The notes beneath the pieces are model-generated. The model was given only the letters and a program-made list of their open reading frames with translations, was not told the DNA's origin and did no database searches. Shown one piece after another: positions 62,794-64,000 of a stretch of DNA of 64,000 bases (its first letter is position 1; each line of letters begins with the position of its first letter). Both the position numbers and the translations under genes were made by a program. This DNA is from Pseudoxanthomonas suwonensis 11-1 (lineage in GTDB: Bacteria; Pseudomonadota; Gammaproteobacteria; Xanthomonadales; Xanthomonadaceae), in contig NC_014924.1 in the NCBI RefSeq assembly GCF_000185965.1, positions 3,224,001 through 3,288,000 of the forward strand. The letters are read 5' to 3'.

Positions 62794-62833
62794 AGACCCG
62801 GCGCGACCCGAGCAGCACGCAAGGAATCACCTG

Positions 62834-64000
62834 ATGAGCGCAGCACCACATGCTATCCAGACTCGCGGGGACCTAATGCCCGTAGGCGAGGCTGCTGCGT
62901 ACTTCGTGCTTTCGGTACTGCTGATCTTCGCATTCGCAGGCTCCTTGGCTATTGGGTTCTTCCCGATCTCCGCCGCCGTCCTAGCCTGTGCGGCTATCTT
63001 CTTTTTCTTCTCCAGAAAGTTCTGTCTCATCCTTGTCATAACTGCAACACTTTTCCAGAACCTGATCGTTGCCACAACGGCATACGCCATCTCGGACCTG
63101 GAGGTTTTCAGGGCATCGCAGGCAATCAATTTCGTCATCTTCGCGGCACTGGGGACCCTTGCCGGCTGGATACTGTTCTGGGCAAAGGTGCCGCTTCTGA
63201 AGCGTGACCGCGGAACCCTTCTCCTCTGCATAGGCTTCATCTGCCTGCTAGTGGCCTACGCTGGATACGGAACATTCCGCTCTACTCCGGGTAGCGTGGC
63301 CGCATACTTCCGCCAGTTCTCGACCGTAATTTTCGCTCTGGTCTGCGGGATTCATGTGGGTCGCGATCTTGATCGCCGGTTTGTCCGGGCGGCGATCTCT
63401 CTCTTCGCGTTCTTGGTGATCGTCTTCGGCGCCATTGAAATCGCCAGTCCGGACCAGTTCTATTCGATGTTTGGCGTCGAGGACTTCTACAAGCTGAAGC
63501 TCCCTACTGAGATTGCGATGCATCAGGCCGATCTCATTGCGGAGTCGTTCACGCAGACTTGGCTGAATTTTAGCGGCCAGTACGCATTAGACATCGAATC
63601 CCGCAAGCTGCTCGGGCCCACCCTGCACAACATCAGCTTCGCGTACGCCGCTGCGATCTTCGCCCTGGCCAGCCTCTACTACGGACGTGTCATTCTCGCC
63701 CTGTTGTTGATCGCCCTTCTTGTCTTCATCGGCGCGAAGGGGCCCCTGATCATCACCGTCTTCTCCGTGTCCACCTATCTCCTTGCGAGAACCCGAAGCT
63801 TGAAGCCCAGGCTGATCGAGGCTGGCGTCATCGGCGTTGCACTTGCGTACAGCACGTTTGTCATCCTGTACGGGATCTCATCGCTTGATATCCACGTCAT
63901 CGGCCTCTTGGCGGGCCTCAACGGCCTGATCGACAACCCGCTCGGACATGGCTTGGGCGTTGGTGGAAACCTAAGCGACATGGCAAGGGAGGCCCGCAAC
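62834..64000 (+). CDS. O-antigen polymerase/ligase-like membrane protein (Wzy candidate), incomplete
   Basis: The frame from ATG 62834 stays open to the window end (389 codons) with no stop. It has about ten hydrophobic segments and a large hydrophilic loop near 210-260, then the NPLGHGLGVGGN motif typical of Wzy/WaaL-like proteins. It would polymerise repeat units in the periplasm. AAGGA lies upstream, 40 bases past the previous gene. The gene has noticeably lower GC than its neighbours, common for polymerase genes. The C-terminus is outside the window. Confidence 0.87.
   Translation, partial: MSAAPHAIQTRGDLMPVGEAAAYFVLSVLLIFAFAGSLAIGFFPISAAVLACAAIFFFFSRKFCLILVITATLFQNLIVATTAYAISDLEVFRASQAINFVIFAALGTLAGWILFWAKVPLLKRDRGTLLLCIGFICLLVAYAGYGTFRSTPGSVAAYFRQFSTVIFALVCGIHVGRDLDRRFVRAAISLFAFLVIVFGAIEIASPDQFYSMFGVEDFYKLKLPTEIAMHQADLIAESFTQTWLNFSGQYALDIESRKLLGPTLHNISFAYAAAIFALASLYYGRVILALLLIALLVFIGAKGPLIITVFSVSTYLLARTRSLKPRLIEAGVIGVALAYSTFVILYGISSLDIHVIGLLAGLNGLIDNPLGHGLGVGGNLSDMAREARN

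Noticed and set aside
49956-64000. Xanthan gum cluster
   Set aside because: wzc is on the opposite strand, gfcBCD and wzb are present, and gumE to gumK order is absent within the window.

Overview
The window comes from a high-GC gammaproteobacterium of the family Xanthomonadaceae (Lysobacteraceae), most like Pseudoxanthomonas, Lysobacter or Luteimonas. The reasons are the high GC with strong third-position bias, an S46 dipeptidyl peptidase, short 'AATCCCCAATCCC'-type intergenic repeats, and housekeeping blocks typical of that family (hemH with an alpha/beta hydrolase, glyQS, tamAB, tatABC, bioBF..HC). The genus call is inference; the 16S gene at 6689-8233 would settle it.

Layout. 1-2.6 kb: a secreted repeat protein and an M28 lipoprotein peptidase. 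2.85-8.7 kb: a complete rRNA operon on the minus strand (16S, tRNA-Ala, tRNA-Ile, 23S, 5S, then an initiator tRNA-Met), driven by three stacked promoters at 8462-8689. 8.8-11.7 kb: hemH, an alpha/beta hydrolase and a short CysG-like siroheme enzyme. 11.8-15.1 kb: a SYLF protein, tatABC and a membrane protein. 15.2-27.7 kb: glutamine amidotransferase, glyQS, tamAB, an S46 peptidase and a small unknown protein. 27.8-33.4 kb: tex, a CDF-like transporter, a divergent AhpD-like / ArsR-rhodanese sulfur-stress module, and a GST. 33.4-38.8 kb: mnmG, a candidate sigma-54-driven small RNA, a tyrosine-rich lipoprotein, a PLP dehydratase, a YdcF/ElyC protein and a SnoaL-like protein. 38.9-43.3 kb: the biotin operon bioB-bioF-DUF7079-bioH-bioC, divergent from comF. 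44.2-48.9 kb: a LacI-controlled sugar island (regulator, AGE-family isomerase, PfkB kinase, FucP-like transporter), probably for mannose through fructose, with two matching operator palindromes. 49.0 kb: ubiA.

49.9-64.0 kb is an exopolysaccharide or capsule locus. On the minus strand lie wzb and wzc (tyrosine phosphatase and BY-kinase/co-polymerase). On the plus strand lie a small Gly-Gly-Thr repeat protein, wza, gfcB-, gfcC- and gfcD-like genes, an undecaprenyl-phosphate glucose phosphotransferase, UDP-glucose dehydrogenase, UDP-glucuronate 4-epimerase, a WecG/TagA glycosyltransferase, and a polymerase-like membrane protein cut by the window end. Together they predict a lipid-linked heteropolysaccharide containing glucose and hexuronic acid, assembled by a Wzy route and exported through Wza with Gfc/Yjb accessory proteins. 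This is a group-4-capsule-like export set joined to gum-like early synthesis genes.

Most novel observations: the candidate sigma-54-dependent RNA at 35441-35560; the GfcA/YjbE-like repeat protein in the polysaccharide locus; a CysG whose methyltransferase half is vestigial; a lower-GC insertion inside glyS; and the palindrome-centred ArsR/rhodanese/AhpD divergon. No CRISPR array, insertion sequence or prophage was seen.
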